Shown here: piece after piece, positions 1-6,734 of the stretch
Numbering within the stretch: position 1 is the first letter of the stretch
How the letters are laid out: every line of letters begins with the position of its first letter
Assembly (NCBI RefSeq): GCF_019745455.1
Contig: NZ_JAIETD010000147.1
Span: 1-32,794 of the forward strand
Direction: 5' to 3'
DNA length: 32,794 bases
From: Methylobacterium sp.
Lineage (GTDB): Bacteria > Pseudomonadota > Alphaproteobacteria > Rhizobiales > Beijerinckiaceae
Notes under the pieces: generated by a model
Seen by the model: the letters and a program-made list of their open reading frames with translations, nothing else
Database searches by the model: none
Told to the model about the DNA's origin: nothing
Program-made: the position numbers and the translations under genes

Positions 1-893
1 GCATGAACGCCACCGGCGACGGCGATGCCCGCAATTACTACGACACGATCAAGGCTCGCCAGACCGGCGGCCTGCAATCCGAGCTGGCGGTGCTGGACGA
101 GGTCCTGATCCGACACGCGCTCGGCCGCCGCCCGCGGAACGCCAGCTTCACCTGGGTCCCTCTCTGGCAGCCTACGCCGGCCGAGAAGGCCACGACCTCT
201 AAGGTTCGCGCCGAGACCACCGTGCTCTATGCCGGCCTAGGTCTCTTCCCGGCCGCCGGCTTCGCTCGCTCGGTTCGCGATCAGATCATCGAGGATGGCG
301 TCTACCCATCCTTCGATGAGCACGTGGATCCGGAGGCTCTGGACAAGCTCGGCGACGAGCCCCTGAAGGTCGAGAAGACCCTAACGGCAGAGCCGAAGGC
401 GGCCAAGGACCCGAAGCCGGCCGCCAATGCGATCGCCGACGCCGCTCCGCGGTCCCTCTACGTGTCCCGCCCTGTCACGAACGCCAAGGCGATCCTGGCA
501 TGGGCGGCGCGGATGGGGATCCCGAACCTCGTCGCCGCCGAGGACCTCCACGTCACCGTGATGCATTCACGGACGCCGGTGGACTGGTTCGCGGCCTACG
601 AGGCGCCCGAGACCTTGCGCATCGCCCCCGGCGGCGCGCGGGACCTCGATCGCTTCGGTGAGGCGGGCGAGGCCGTAGTGCTCCTGTTCCGGTCCGACGA
701 CCTGAACTGGCGCCACCGCGACTTGCTCGACATCGGCGCCGAGTACGCGTGGCCGGATTACAACCCGCACATCACCCTTTCGACGGATGCCGCCGGCTTC
801 GACCTCTCGGCGATCGAGCCCTTTGCCGGGCCCATCGTGCTCGGGCCCGAAAGCTTCCGTGAGGTGACGCCGCGGCCTGCCCTCGCAGCCTGA
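1..893 (+). CDS. Portal protein C-terminus fused to Acb1-like 2H phosphoesterase domain (partial, 5' end outside window)
   Basis: The frame is open from the left edge, so the true start lies upstream. Visible residues 1-110 (counted from the Met at base 3) resemble the C-terminal part of DUF1073-type portal proteins, including the NATGDGDARNYYD segment followed by helical crown-like sequence. An Ala/Lys/Pro-rich linker (about 110-150) leads into a second domain (about 150-290) with two HxT motifs, HVT at 183-185 and HIT at 256-258, spaced as in 2H phosphoesterases of the anti-CBASS Acb1 group. The portal forms the dodecameric DNA gate of the head. Acb1 enzymes cleave cyclic oligonucleotide messengers used by CBASS immunity. 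The next gene (protease/scaffold) starts 7 bases downstream, as expected for a head operon. The portal and 2H assignments come from motif recognition; that the fused domain is active against CBASS signals is inference. Confidence 0.8.
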   Translation, partial: MNATGDGDARNYYDTIKARQTGGLQSELAVLDEVLIRHALGRRPRNASFTWVPLWQPTPAEKATTSKVRAETTVLYAGLGLFPAAGFARSVRDQIIEDGVYPSFDEHVDPEALDKLGDEPLKVEKTLTAEPKAAKDPKPAANAIADAAPRSLYVSRPVTNAKAILAWAARMGIPNLVAAEDLHVTVMHSRTPVDWFAAYEAPETLRIAPGGARDLDRFGEAGEAVVLLFRSDDLNWRHRDLLDIGAEYAWPDYNPHITLSTDAAGFDLSAIEPFAGPIVLGPESFREVTPRPALAA

Positions 894-900
894 GGCCGAC

Positions 901-2028
901 ATGATCTTCACCGACACCCTTGCGGTCGAGCGGACGCGCCGCACGGCCGACGGCTATCTCGTTGCCGATGCCCGTGCAGCTCGCACCGGCATCCAGGTCT
1001 ATTCCGGCGCCGAGTGCGGCAAGCCGGAGCTCGACCGGGTCCGGATGCACCGCCCGGCCGATGAAGTCTTCGACAAGGCTTCCCTCGCCACCTACGCGCA
1101 CAAGCCCGTCACCAACGGCCATCCGAACACACCCGTCACCGCCGACACCTACCGCAGCGTAGCGGTCGGCCACATCGACGGCTCGGTCGCCCGCGACGGC
1201 GAGTTCGTGCGCATTCCCCTCATGGTCGCGGACGCCGCGGCCATTGCAGATGTCGACGCTGGACGGGCCGAGCTGAGTGCCGGTTACCAGTGCATCGTCG
1301 ATTGGACGCCGGGCGTGACCGACGCCGGCGAGCCCTACGACGCGGTGCAGCGGAAGATCCGCATCAACCACGTCGCCCTCGTCGATCGAGGCCGCGCCGG
1401 CTCTGAATGCCGGATCGGCGACGACGCCAAGCCCACCCCTCCCCGTCTACCCGAGGCCATCATGACCACCACGCAGAAGATCATCCTCGACGGCATCTCC
1501 CTCGAAGTCTCCGACACCGCCGCTCAGGTCATCGCCAAGGTCTCCAAGCAGCTCGCTGACGCCGTCGCCGATGCGCTGACCAAGGATGCCGCCCTGAGCG
1601 CCAAGACTGGCGAGATCGCCGCTCTCCAGGCTGCCCACGCAACGGCCCTGAGCGCCAAGGACGGCGAGATCGCGGCCCTTACCGCTTCCATCCCGTCGGG
1701 CGCCGCCCTGGATGCCCTGGCCGCCGCCCGCGCCAACCTCATCGGCCAGGCCAAGACCGTCCTCGGCGATGCCTTCGCCCCGGTCGGAAAGACCGATGCG
1801 GAGATCCGCCGCGCCGTGGTCGAGAAGGCCATCGGTGACAGCGCCAAGGGCCTCGACGATGCCGGCATCGGCGGCGCGTTCGCGGTCGTCGTGGCCGGCA
1901 AGACCGGCAACGACCCGCTTCGTGCTGCCCTCGGCACCGTGACCGTCGGCGACGCTGGTGACGAGCGCAAGACCGCCCACGCTCAGATGCTGGCCGATAA
2001 CGCCAACGCCTGGAAGGCCGCCGCCTAA
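901..2028 (+). CDS. DUF2213-family prohead protease with C-terminal scaffold-like region
   Basis: This 375-residue protein has an N-terminal domain (about 1-172) typical of the DUF2213 family, with NGHP at 72-75, ELSAGYQ at 124-130 and the INHVALVDRGRAG strand at 155-167, which resembles the NHVALV signature of phage head-maturation proteases. Ser126 and one of the nearby His residues are candidate catalytic residues; this is inferred, not established. From residue 188 on the protein is Ala-rich and helical, with an 18-residue-period duplication of LSAKxGEIAAL (232-242 and 250-260), looking like a scaffold. It sits between portal and decoration/capsid genes, the normal place for a protease/scaffold. 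It should process and shape the procapsid. An in-frame internal start at 1462 may make the scaffold alone. Confidence 0.82.
   Translation: MIFTDTLAVERTRRTADGYLVADARAARTGIQVYSGAECGKPELDRVRMHRPADEVFDKASLATYAHKPVTNGHPNTPVTADTYRSVAVGHIDGSVARDGEFVRIPLMVADAAAIADVDAGRAELSAGYQCIVDWTPGVTDAGEPYDAVQRKIRINHVALVDRGRAGSECRIGDDAKPTPPRLPEAIMTTTQKIILDGISLEVSDTAAQVIAKVSKQLADAVADALTKDAALSAKTGEIAALQAAHATALSAKDGEIAALTASIPSGAALDALAAARANLIGQAKTVLGDAFAPVGKTDAEIRRAVVEKAIGDSAKGLDDAGIGGAFAVVVAGKTGNDPLRAALGTVTVGDAGDERKTAHAQMLADNANAWKAAA
1462..2028 (+). CDS. Possible nested scaffold protein from an internal start of the protease gene
   Basis: An in-frame ATG at 1462 (residue 188 of the DUF2213 protein) is preceded by GAGG at 1453-1456 with a five-base spacer. 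It falls exactly at the junction between the protease domain and the helical Ala-rich region, and would give a 188-residue scaffold starting MTTTQKIILDG. Several phages make a scaffold from a start nested in the protease gene (lambda C/Nu3 is the classic case). Here it is only a positional inference. Confidence 0.4.
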   Translation: MTTTQKIILDGISLEVSDTAAQVIAKVSKQLADAVADALTKDAALSAKTGEIAALQAAHATALSAKDGEIAALTASIPSGAALDALAAARANLIGQAKTVLGDAFAPVGKTDAEIRRAVVEKAIGDSAKGLDDAGIGGAFAVVVAGKTGNDPLRAALGTVTVGDAGDERKTAHAQMLADNANAWKAAA

Positions 2029-2093
2029 GCGGCCCTCGCCTCTCCCACGACGGCGCAAGCCACCCCCTACCGTTTGACGAGGAGACGAGGCCC

Positions 2094-2534
2094 ATGCCCG
2101 TCCAGACCGATTACACCACCATGCACGCCGTCGCCCTCGAGGGTCAGGAGGGCGACCTCGATACCGCGGGTCAGCACAACATCTCGCGGACCGCAGAGGC
2201 CGCCGTCGCCTTCGGCAAGCCGGTTTCGCAGGGCACCGGCGACCACGGCGTCGTGCCGTTCGCCACGGCCCCGACGAAGTTCGTCGGCGTCACCATCCGT
2301 GATCAGGCTGCGGACGGCACTACCCCGGACACCTACCGCCAGTACGACACGGCCGGCGTGAAGCGTCGCGGTACGATCTGGGTCAAGGTCGGCGAGGCCG
2401 TCGTGGCCGGCGATCCGGTCTACCTGACCGCGGCCGGCGCCTTCATGAAGACGGCGACCAGCAACACGCTGGTCTCGGGCGCCCGCTACGAGACCACGGC
2501 CGCTCTGAACGGCCTCGCGCTCCTGCGCCTCTGA
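2094..2534 (+). CDS. Head decoration / structural cement protein (Gp24-like)
   Basis: This 146-residue protein is beta-rich and lacks membrane segments. Its pattern (an early GxxxD segment, SQGTGDHGVVPFA, then GxIWVKVGEAVVAGDPVYLTAAGAF at about 98-122) matches capsid cement proteins that bind the outside of HK97-fold shells. It lies directly upstream of the major capsid gene. The start at 2094 has a strong purine-rich site (GGAGACGAGG) just upstream, which rules out the overlapping frame starting at 2074. The family call is by pattern; the role in stabilising the expanded head is inferred from context. Confidence 0.7.
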   Translation: MPVQTDYTTMHAVALEGQEGDLDTAGQHNISRTAEAAVAFGKPVSQGTGDHGVVPFATAPTKFVGVTIRDQAADGTTPDTYRQYDTAGVKRRGTIWVKVGEAVVAGDPVYLTAAGAFMKTATSNTLVSGARYETTAALNGLALLRL

Positions 2535-2587
2535 TCGGCTCCGCGCCGGTCTAGCCTCAAGCCCCTCCGACTACCCGGCGACCAGCC

Positions 2588-2613
2588 CCCGGCCCGCACA
2601 ACGCGGCGCCGGG
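2588..2613 (+). promoter_or_regulatory. GC hairpin between decoration and capsid genes
   Basis: CCCGGC at 2588-2593 pairs with GCCGGG at 2608-2613, with an inner CGC/GCG pair set. No T-run follows, so it is more likely an mRNA-processing, stabilising or attenuating hairpin than a full terminator. Confidence 0.4.
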
Positions 2614-2648
2614 TTCGTCGTGCTGCGCCAAGATCAGGACCACCGCAC

Positions 2649-3608
2649 ATGTTCGCACAGGACGCGATGCAGGCGAACCTCGGGTTCGTCACCGCCCAGA
2701 CCTCGCACGTCGAGGCCGGCGTTTACCGGATCAAGTACCCGGACATCCAGTACCCCAGCCTGATTCCGGTCGACTACTCCGCCAACTCTTGGGCGACCTC
2801 GGTCACCTACTGGTCGATGGACGGCGCCGGCAAGGCGAAGTGGGCCTCGGGCAAGGCGTTCGACGTCCCGACCGTTGGCCTCCGGAGCGAGAAGTTCGAG
2901 ACCTCCGTCCACATGTCGGCGATCGGCTACGACTACGGCCTCGAGGAGGTGAACCAGGCCAAGATGCTTGGGGTGAACCTCGGCAACGAGAAGGCACTCA
3001 TCGCCCGCCGCGTGTCGGAAGAGTTCACCGACGAAGTCGCCCTCAACGGCGACGCCGAGAAGAACATGAAGGGCCTGTACGACTACCCGGGCGTGCCCTC
3101 TGGTGCGGCTCCGGCTGCCGGCGCAGACAGCCCGACCGGTCAGACTGCCTCGCTCAAGTGGCGCGACAAGACCCCGGACGACATCATCGCCGACTTCAAC
3201 AGCCTCGTGCTGGGCACCTTCGTGGCGACGAACACCACGTCGATGTCCGACACGGTGCTCCTGCCCTGGGACAGCTACCTCTACCTGTCCTCGACCCCCC
3301 GCGCGACGGGTTCGGACATGTCGATCCTCGAGTGGCTGGTGAAGAACAACGTCTACACCGCCAAGTACCGTCGCCCCCTGACCATCTCGGGCGTGCGTGG
3401 CCTGGAGACGAAGGGCGCCGGCTCCACCGGTCGTGCGGTCGCCTACCGCCGCGCTCCCGAGGTGCTGAAGCTCCACGTGCCGATGCCCTTCCAGTTCCTG
3501 CCCGTGCAGGTCCAGGGCCTCTCCTACCTGGTGCCCGGCGTCATGCGCCTCGGCGGACTCGACATCCGGCTTCCGAAGGAAGTCCGCTATCTCGACGGCA
3601 TCATGTGA
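2649..3608 (+). CDS. Major capsid protein (DUF2184 family, HK97 fold expected)
   Basis: This 319-residue protein builds the icosahedral shell. It begins without a long cleavable propeptide; residues 10-40 carry LGFVTAQTSHVEAGVYRIKY-type sequence. A probable E-loop follows (about 40-80, aromatic and Gly-rich), then a spine-helix region (about 96-130, YDYGLEEVNQAKMLG) and a long C-terminal P/A-domain ending in LGGLDIRLPKEVRYLDGIM. These match DUF2184 capsid proteins, which co-occur with DUF1073 portals, DUF2213 proteases and DUF4054 connectors, all present here. An AGGA site (2636-2639) precedes the ATG at 2649. The gene is bracketed by GC hairpins, suggesting separate control of this high-copy product. 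Confidence 0.88.
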   Translation: MFAQDAMQANLGFVTAQTSHVEAGVYRIKYPDIQYPSLIPVDYSANSWATSVTYWSMDGAGKAKWASGKAFDVPTVGLRSEKFETSVHMSAIGYDYGLEEVNQAKMLGVNLGNEKALIARRVSEEFTDEVALNGDAEKNMKGLYDYPGVPSGAAPAAGADSPTGQTASLKWRDKTPDDIIADFNSLVLGTFVATNTTSMSDTVLLPWDSYLYLSSTPRATGSDMSILEWLVKNNVYTAKYRRPLTISGVRGLETKGAGSTGRAVAYRRAPEVLKLHVPMPFQFLPVQVQGLSYLVPGVMRLGGLDIRLPKEVRYLDGIM

Positions 3609-3646
3609 TCGCCTGACGGCTCCGCTGGGGCCGTCGATGATCCAAG

Positions 3647-3671
3647 GGGCGCGGCGATACCCGCCGCGCCC
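3647..3671 (+). terminator. GC hairpin after the capsid gene
   Basis: A perfect 10-bp stem (GGGCGCGGCG at 3647-3656 with CGCCGCGCCC at 3662-3671) and a five-base loop lie 38 bases after the capsid stop. Only a CT-rich tract follows, so termination would be partial; an mRNA-stabilising role is equally possible. Confidence 0.5.
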
Positions 3672-3704
3672 TCCCTGCCCTCCTGACGCCATCCGAGAGC
3701 CCTC

Positions 3705-4265
3705 ATGACGTTCACGATCACCAGCGCCCATTCGGGCGACCTGACCCTCCCATGCGGCGTCACTGTGCCCGCTCTCGGTGAGGCAACCATCACGCTCGAA
3801 CAGGCCCAGACCTTCGCCGGCAATCCGGTGGTCGAGTTCTGGTTCACATCCACCATGCTTTCCATCACCGGCTCGTCCGAGGATGGCGCCGACGCCTTCA
3901 TGGACGATCAGCGGTTCGCGCCCGAACCCGAGCTTGACGGCGATGGCAACCCGATCGTCGAGGCGCCCGCCGATGCCCCGGTACCGGCCGTTTCCCTCGA
4001 CCTCGATGCCAACCTCCCGGTCCCGCCGGTCGTGGATGTCGTGGTCGTTCCCGTCGTCGCCCCGATCGTCGAGGCCGATGCGCCTCCGGCCGCGGATGAG
4101 ACGCCGCCGACACCCCCGGTGGTCGCTGACCCCGTGGTTGAGGTGGTCGCTGTCGCTGAAGGCGGCTTCAACGTCCTGAAGGACGGCACCCCGGCCAACC
4201 CGGAGCCCCTGACCACCCGCAAGGCGGCCACGGCCCTCGCCAAGACCATCCTGACCGGAGCCTGA
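3705..4265 (+). CDS. Uncharacterised head-region protein with Pro/Val/Asp-rich linker
   Basis: I do not recognise a family for this 186-residue protein. Residues 1-55 look like a small beta domain (alternating hydrophobic pattern, TFTITSAHSGDLTLPCG). Residues 65-150 form a low-complexity acidic linker rich in Pro, Val, Ala and Asp. The last 35 residues (GGFNVLKDGTPANPEPLTTRKAATALAKTI) contain a basic helix. It lies between the capsid and the DUF4054 connector and is followed at 4 bases by the next ATG, so it is probably a minor head or connector-associated structural protein. Opposite-strand open frames here are shadows created by GC-rich codon use. Confidence 0.65.
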   Translation: MTFTITSAHSGDLTLPCGVTVPALGEATITLEQAQTFAGNPVVEFWFTSTMLSITGSSEDGADAFMDDQRFAPEPELDGDGNPIVEAPADAPVPAVSLDLDANLPVPPVVDVVVVPVVAPIVEADAPPAADETPPTPPVVADPVVEVVAVAEGGFNVLKDGTPANPEPLTTRKAATALAKTILTGA

Positions 4266-4269
4266 TCCG

Positions 4270-4677
4270 ATGCCGTACACGGCCCCGACCGCTGCCGACC
4301 TGAAGGCGCGTTACCCGGCCTTCGCCGCGGTCGCGGACGTGACCGTGACGGCCGTTCTCGCCGATGCTCTCCTGGACGTCGGCGAGACCTGGATCGAGGA
4401 TCATCGGGCGCCCGCGATGCTCGCCCTCGCCGCTCACTGGCTTCAGAGCCAGGGCGCCAATGCCAGCGCCGAGTCCGTGATGCTCACGGGCGGTATCGGC
4501 ACGGTGACCGAGATGAGGGCCGGGGACACGTCCCTGAAATTCGCTAACCCTTCCGATGCCGGCAACGGTGGCGGCGGGGTTAACCAAGGGTCGGCTTCGG
4601 CCTTCTCCACCACGCCCTATGGCCGCCGCTTCCTGGAGCTGCGGGCCCGATCCTTCCCGGCCGTGGCGATCGTCTGA
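4270..4677 (+). CDS. DUF4054 head-tail connector protein
   Basis: This 135-residue protein matches the DUF4054 pattern: LKARYPAFAAVADVTVTAVLADALLDVG at the N-terminus, then LALAAHWLQSQG (about 50-61) and a C-terminal YGRRFLELRARSFPA. Family members sit beneath the portal as connector or adaptor proteins, analogous to gp6 of HK97. Its location after capsid and before neck genes agrees. The stop codon shares one base with the ATG of the next gene (4677), indicating translational coupling. Confidence 0.8.
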   Translation: MPYTAPTAADLKARYPAFAAVADVTVTAVLADALLDVGETWIEDHRAPAMLALAAHWLQSQGANASAESVMLTGGIGTVTEMRAGDTSLKFANPSDAGNGGGGVNQGSASAFSTTPYGRRFLELRARSFPAVAIV

Positions 4678-5015
4678 TGCCCGTTATAGACGCGCTCCTC
4701 TGGATGCTGATCGGCCACGCCTTGGCCGATTACCCGCTCCAGGGTGATTGGCTCAGCAAGGCGAAGAACCACACCCTGAGTCTGGTGCCAGGGGCTACGA
4801 TCTGGCCGCACGCGCTTCTGTGCCATGCCGCCATCCACGCCGGAGCGGTGAAGCTCGCGACCGGATCGTGGCTGCTGGCTCTGCTGGAGCTTGCGGCGCA
4901 CTTCGCGATCGACTTCGCGAAATGCACCGGCGCCCTGACCTACGGCCAAGACCAAGCCCTGCACGTAGCCTGCAAGCTCCTGTGGGCCTTGCTCATCCTG
5001 GTCGCCCTGTCATGA
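4677..5015 (+). CDS. DUF3307-type small membrane protein
   Basis: This 112-residue protein has the polar motifs of DUF3307 proteins: HALADYPLQ (His14, Asp18, Gln22), a central WPH (43-45), HFAID (His75, Asp79) and DQALH (Asp92, His96), placed in hydrophobic helices. About four membrane segments are likely (5-20, 43-60, 63-82, 97-111). Homologues occur both in chromosomes and scattered among phage structural genes; the biochemical role is unknown. It is odd to find an integral membrane protein coded inside the neck module, coupled on both sides (one-base overlap upstream, ATGA overlap downstream). It might be a host-modifying accessory, or act during entry or exit. Confidence 0.7.
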   Translation: MPVIDALLWMLIGHALADYPLQGDWLSKAKNHTLSLVPGATIWPHALLCHAAIHAGAVKLATGSWLLALLELAAHFAIDFAKCTGALTYGQDQALHVACKLLWALLILVALS

Positions 5016-5374
5016 GCTTCCTCTTTCCACGGACGATCTCGATCAACCGCCCCTCGCCCGCATCCGTGGCCGGCGCGCAGGAATACGGGGATCTGACGCC
5101 AGACCAGGAAGACGTGATCCACACGGATCTCATCGCATCGATCCAGCACAAGGCGACCGCCGGCGCGACTGGTGCGGGGCTCCCCGGCGATACCCGGGCG
5201 CTGACGACGTGGCGGATCTTCATCCCCTTGTCCGCCCTGCCCTCGATCGCGGCACCGCCCGCCATCATGTCCCGAGACATCATCATCGACGACTTCGGCC
5301 TGCGGTATCAGGTGACCGCCGCCTACCCCAACAGCCTCGGCTGGAGCTGCCTCTGTGACCTCCTGGAGGTGTGA
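5012..5374 (+). CDS. Neck / head-completion protein
   Basis: The chosen ATG at 5012 overlaps the upstream stop in an ATGA and gives 120 residues. The longer open frame starting at 4748 lies inside the preceding gene and is rejected. The product is beta-rich with a loop of Gly/Ala (AGATGAGLPGDTRALTTWRIFIPL, about 47-70) and a C-terminal FGLRYQVTAAYPNSLGWSCLCDLLEV segment, resembling small head-tail joining or stopper proteins. Position between the connector and tail-terminator candidates supports a neck role; the exact protein in the neck stack cannot be assigned. Confidence 0.65.
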   Translation: MSFLFPRTISINRPSPASVAGAQEYGDLTPDQEDVIHTDLIASIQHKATAGATGAGLPGDTRALTTWRIFIPLSALPSIAAPPAIMSRDIIIDDFGLRYQVTAAYPNSLGWSCLCDLLEV

Positions 5375-5377
5375 GCG

Positions 5378-5620
5378 ATGCGTGTCTCGGTTGAGAGAAC
5401 TGATCCCGGATTCCGGGAGGCGCTAACCACCATACCTGCACGCGAGCGATACACCGTTTTCCTGGACAGCGTTGCACAGGAGGCGGTGATCACCGCGGAC
5501 GAAGAGGCCGGTCTCGTTATCTGTCATGAGCGCGACGGCGACGGCTACTGGCGACACCAGGATGGTGAAATGATCCGGATTGAGCGTCGCGGCGCGGTTC
5601 GTATCGAACGGGCATCATAG
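5378..5620 (+). CDS. Small uncharacterised neck-region protein
   Basis: This 80-residue protein has no family I recognise. The ATG at 5378 follows GGAGG at the end of the preceding gene (three bases after its stop), a good ribosome binding site. The sequence is mixed charged and beta-prone (YTVFLDSVAQEAVITADEEAGLVICHERDGDGYWR), without membrane segments. The next gene begins two bases after its stop. Tight packing supports that it is translated, probably as a minor virion or assembly protein. Confidence 0.55.
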   Translation: MRVSVERTDPGFREALTTIPARERYTVFLDSVAQEAVITADEEAGLVICHERDGDGYWRHQDGEMIRIERRGAVRIERAS

Positions 5621-5622
5621 CC

Positions 5623-6471
5623 ATGGCCGACCTCTCCGACGTGCTCGACGCTCTCACGGGCGTCCTGAGCGCCGCCCTTTATCCGAACGGCACCGCGGCT
5701 GCCTCCGCCGCTGGCGTGACCGTCACGGTGATGCCGGGATGGCCCCCGCCGAACAAGCTCGAGGCGGCGAAGAAAGAGGGTCGGGCCTTCGTCTCGATCT
5801 TCCCGCCGCCGAACCTGGAGCGCGACCGGACCCGCGCTCTCTCGCAATGGCTCGTGGCCACCCCTCCGCTCCATCTCGTCATAGCGGTCGCCTCGGGTGT
5901 TACCGTGACGATCGGGGGCACGGCAGCGGCCGGCCAGAACGTCGGTCTCATCATCGACGACGGCACGGTCGCCTATCCGGTCCAGGGCGGCGACACGCCG
6001 GCATCGATCGCCGCCGGGCTTGCCGCTCTGATCACCGCTGGCGGCCGTGACGCTACCAGCGCGGGCGCGGTGCTCACCATCCCAGGGACGCATCGGCTCG
6101 TCGCTCGCGTTGGCGGGCCCGGCCGCCTGGTGAAGGAAGTCGAGCGCACCGACCGCTGCATCATGGTCTCGGTCTGGGCGTCGACCCCGCAGATCCGGAC
6201 GACGGTCGCGCGCATCGTGCGCCGCCGGCTCTCCGATCCGAAGTTCATCTCCCTCGTCGACGGCTCCGCCGGCTGGATCCGCTATGACCGCACGAACGAC
6301 AGCGACATGTCGGAACGTGCCGACCTCTACCGGCGCGACCTGAATTACTGGGTCGAGTTCGGCCAGTACCTCGTCGAGGACGCCTTCGAGGTCATCCTCC
6401 CCGAGACCGCTACGCAACCGGCCAGCGCCGACGGCGTGGTCCTCGCGCCGCCCGTCATCACCACAGCCTGA
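5623..6471 (+). CDS. Tail-terminator-like protein with inserted beta domain
   Basis: This 282-residue protein has an N-terminal half-domain (1-90, including MPGWPPPNKLEAAKKEGRAF), an inserted beta domain (about 92-154, VTIGGTAAAGQ... YPVQGGDTPASIAAGLAALI), and a C-terminal part (about 175-265) with SVWASTPQIRTTVARIVRRRLSD and a YRRDLNYWVEFGQY segment. The outer parts resemble tail-terminator or completion proteins acting on the newest end of the tube. The insert matches a repeat domain common in sheath and other contractile-tail proteins. Such a chimera would fit a terminator that also contacts sheath, but that is inference. It is followed by a 57-residue gene and then the sheath gene. Confidence 0.6.
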   Translation: MADLSDVLDALTGVLSAALYPNGTAAASAAGVTVTVMPGWPPPNKLEAAKKEGRAFVSIFPPPNLERDRTRALSQWLVATPPLHLVIAVASGVTVTIGGTAAAGQNVGLIIDDGTVAYPVQGGDTPASIAAGLAALITAGGRDATSAGAVLTIPGTHRLVARVGGPGRLVKEVERTDRCIMVSVWASTPQIRTTVARIVRRRLSDPKFISLVDGSAGWIRYDRTNDSDMSERADLYRRDLNYWVEFGQYLVEDAFEVILPETATQPASADGVVLAPPVITTA

Positions 6472-6480
6472 GGGCCTGCC

Positions 6481-6654
6481 ATGACCCACCGCTTCGACCT
6501 CGTCGTTAAATCCCCGTTCGCCTCCTATGCCGTCGGCCAGCGCATCACCGATCCGGAGGTCGTGAAGGCGATCCTGACGGACGGCCGCAGCGCCAGCGTC
6601 GTGAAGGTCGCCGCCGAGAAGAAGGCCCCGGTCAAGGCCGCCAAGGCCGACTGA
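6481..6654 (+). CDS. Small 57-residue head-tail region protein
   Basis: ATG at 6481 to TGA at 6652-6654 encodes MTHRFDLVVKSPFASYAVGQ and onward. It contains a YxxGxxITDPxxVKAIL motif (16-31), typical of very small proteins next to tail-sheath genes in contractile phages, and a Lys/Ala-rich tail (KKAPVKAAKAD). GAGGGCCTGCC upstream gives a ribosome binding site. Function unknown; location between the tail-terminator candidate and a terminator suggests a minor tail or assembly role. It is the last gene of the head/neck transcription block. Confidence 0.65.
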   Translation: MTHRFDLVVKSPFASYAVGQRITDPEVVKAILTDGRSASVVKVAAEKKAPVKAAKAD

Positions 6655-6688
6655 CCCCGCTTCCAGCCAAACCCCATCCGTCGACCCG

Positions 6689-6713
6689 AGGCCCGCCACC
6701 GTGCGGGCCTTTT
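6689..6713 (+). terminator. Rho-independent-type terminator before the sheath gene
   Basis: AGGCCCGC (6689-6696) pairs with GCGGGCCT (6703-6710), loop of six, followed by T's through 6713. It separates the head/neck block from the sheath gene, which starts 21 bases later with its own GAGAGGA ribosome binding site. Confidence 0.7.
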
Positions 6714-6734
6714 GCTTGAGAGGACGTCGTCACG

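Noticed and set aside
2634..4280. Minus-strand open frame of 548 residues opposite the capsid gene
   Set aside because: It is the antisense shadow of well-supported capsid and head genes; the translation is low-complexity Arg/Gly/Val/His-rich, typical of GC-rich antisense frames.
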